From NCBI GenBank assembly GCA_965218875.1, contig OZ244707.1:558001-622000 (forward strand): DNA of 64,000 nt. The letters run 5' to 3'. Source of the DNA: CBDCMJ01 sp965218875. GTDB lineage: Bacteria; Chloroflexota; Dehalococcoidia; Lucifugimonadales; UBA3495. Both the position numbers and the translations under genes were made by a program. A model generated the notes under the pieces. That model was not told the origin of the DNA. It searched no databases and saw nothing but the letters and a program-made list of their open reading frames with translations. Below, piece by piece: positions 62,992-64,000 of this stretch (its first letter is position 1; each line of letters begins with the position of its first letter).

Positions 62992-63357
62992 TCATCCAGT
63001 GGCCTCGGCGGTGGCCGTGGGCCACACTTGGGGGGGTAGATAGTAGGTGACTGTGGGATTGTATTCGGCCCAGGGGAGGAGGGCGCGAAGGAGGAGCGGC
63101 GGGCTGGGCTCCTGGCGGAGCGAGGCGCAGCGTTCGAGGTAGCGGACGACGCCGGCGAAAGTGTGGAGACGGAAACCCGACGCGGCGACCCGGCGGACGA
63201 AGGCCCAGGGGGAGGGTGTGGGCTGTTTATCCGCCTGGGCGCGGGCCCATTGGGTGCAGAGATCGTCGGAGGTGCATTGGAGCATGAGGTGGGCGTAGGG
63301 CAGGGCCAATTTCCGGCGAAGGGAGCGGACGCGGGCGCGCAAAGAGGCGATGGTCAT
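62992..63357 (-). CDS. Unknown small protein
   Basis: A 121-residue basic protein from ATG 63357, which has AAAGGAG upstream. It opens MTIASLRARVRSLRRKLALP, then YAHLMLQCTSDDLCTQWARA and an LRALLPWAEYNP block. I do not recognise it. It follows the 136-residue HTH-like gene on the same strand and is probably co-transcribed. Confidence 0.5.
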   Translation of the reverse strand: MTIASLRARVRSLRRKLALPYAHLMLQCTSDDLCTQWARAQADKQPTPSPWAFVRRVAASGFRLHTFAGVVRYLERCASLRQEPSPPLLLRALLPWAEYNPTVTYYLPPQVWPTATAEATG

Positions 63358-63434
63358 GGGGACTTCTCCTTTGGATTGATTTGGGTGGTTAGAGAACGCC
63401 GCCACGAGCGGGGATGGGGCCCCGAGAGCTGAGG

Positions 63435-63845
63435 CTACCTGGATTTCTGCTGGGTGATCCTAAGGGGCAGGGCGGCCTCCAAGGTTTGGACTTGGTCATG
63501 CAACTCCTGGATTTCGCCAAACTTGGTGGAGTAACTGAGGATGGCGCGGACGGCGCGGAGGCGGATTTCCGGGTTTGGACTCTCCAGGAGGTCGCCGAGG
63601 CAAACGACGGCTTGGAAGGCGAGGCTCTGGAGGCAGCCTTTGGCGAGTCCGGCGGACTCGCGCTGCAGTTGGGCAAGCTGGCCGCGGAAGTCGGGGTCCT
63701 GGAGCCAACGGTGCAAAGTGCGGCGGCCCACCTTGGAGAGGCGGGCGGCTTGGGCGATGGAGGGGGCGGCGGCGAGTATGGGGAGAGCAGATTGTTGGCG
63801 CGGGGAGGGGCTGGGGTTTTTTATTTCAGGGCCTTTGCGTGCCAT
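63435..63845 (-). CDS. Helix-turn-helix protein resembling small terminase-like phage proteins
   Basis: A 136-residue protein with a helix-turn-helix near the N-terminus (SIAQAARLSKVGRRTLHRWLQDPDF) followed by long helices (EIRLRAVRAILSYSTKFGEI, then a coiled-coil-like tail). The layout is that of HTH proteins seen in multiple copies in Chloroflexota genomes and of small terminase-like phage proteins. DNA binding is likely; the role is unknown. The repeat fragment at the window edge lies just beyond its start. Confidence 0.6.
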   Translation of the reverse strand: MARKGPEIKNPSPSPRQQSALPILAAAPSIAQAARLSKVGRRTLHRWLQDPDFRGQLAQLQRESAGLAKGCLQSLAFQAVVCLGDLLESPNPEIRLRAVRAILSYSTKFGEIQELHDQVQTLEAALPLRITQQKSR

Positions 63846-63970
63846 TTTGAGCCATGCGCCTCAGTGGCGGTTTGATAGATTTGGCAGGGTGTTATTGGCT
63901 GCCTATGAACAGGGTAGGGAGTGGTCATCGGAGGGCGCAAGGGGGAAGTGTCGTGAGTTTTGGAGGAAGG

Positions 63971-64000
63971 GGGTCTTTTAGCTGTCGCGCCGAACGAAGT
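63971..64000 (-). repeat. Dispersed repeat, copy 3 (cut by the window edge)
   Basis: GGGTCTTTTAG, then CTGTCGC and CGAACGAAGT, match the GGGTCTTTTAG...GAACGAAGT end of copy 2 at 54062-54091 with a few substitutions. The rest lies beyond the window. Confidence 0.55.

Overview
The window looks like a piece of a high-GC bacterial chromosome, most likely Chloroflexota (Dehalococcoidia / SAR202-like). The lineage is inferred from gene content: a complete hopanoid block, a UGSC-family selenoprotein beside its DGLPVVPP partner, stand-alone nuoEFG-like genes, DUF1802 and CoxG proteins, and frequent GTG/TTG starts. No rRNA, tRNA or CRISPR array was seen. The left edge cuts adenine phosphoribosyltransferase, and the right edge cuts a copy of a dispersed repeat.

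The most notable result is that three genes read through an in-frame TGA that is best explained as selenocysteine (Sec). They are (1) a UGSC-family protein at 4010-4579, (2) an ArsC/Spx-like thioredoxin-fold protein with a U-S-S-C redox motif at 15978-16337, and (3) a membrane-anchored peroxiredoxin-like protein with a U-G-I-C motif at 49055-49678, inside a copper-handling operon. In each, the reading frame and the homology continue past the TGA. A compact hairpin follows at the distance expected of a bacterial SECIS element. Standard annotation would truncate all three. No selA, selB, selC or selD is present here.

Layout. 0-4.6 kb: apt end, a metallo-beta-lactamase-fold hydrolase, a CMD-family protein, a beta-hydroxyacid dehydrogenase, and the DGLPVVPP/UGSC pair. 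4.7-6.4 kb: an AAA ATPase plus DUF4276 pair, probably accessory. 6.7-13 kb: a nuoE-nuoF-nuoG-like operon behind a good promoter, ending in a ferredoxin-NADP reductase; the NuoG-like subunit has lost the catalytic signature of formate dehydrogenases. 13-18.7 kb: mutS, the Sec-ArsC-like gene, a HAD protein and mutL. 19-24.7 kb: TatD, DUF1802, aldo/keto reductase, ppdK. 24.7-33.8 kb, minus strand: a hopanoid block (polyprenyl diphosphate synthase, hpnH, hpnG, hpnA, squalene-hopene cyclase, yjbQ, hpnD, an epimerase). 33.9-35.1 kb: a decayed ISAs1-type insertion sequence with visible terminal inverted repeats.

36-42 kb is a lower-GC island, minus strand, of five tightly packed genes: a coiled-coil protein, a BREX-type ATP-binding-domain protein without a Walker A motif, a BrxD-like ATPase, an unknown protein and an SNF2 helicase. 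It carries no methylase, PglZ or BrxC, and is the best candidate here for an undescribed defence or DNA-processing module. 41.7-45.3 kb: SDR, Ada, LMW-PTP arsenate reductase, NHL protein. 45.4-47.5 kb: a Septu-like PtuA/PtuB pair. 47.7-52 kb: the copper operon with the Sec-peroxiredoxin and a CopC-CopD-cytochrome c fusion. 52-57.8 kb: two tandem cyclase-family paralogues, CoxG, CrcB, a secreted HNH nuclease and a small-protein/PLD-nuclease pair. 58-62.6 kb, minus strand: an aapJQMP-type amino acid ABC transporter with a strong terminator after the binding-protein gene. The right end holds two small genes of unknown role.

A repeat of about 125 bp occurs at 13.07 kb and, inverted, at 54.06 kb; a third copy begins at the right edge.
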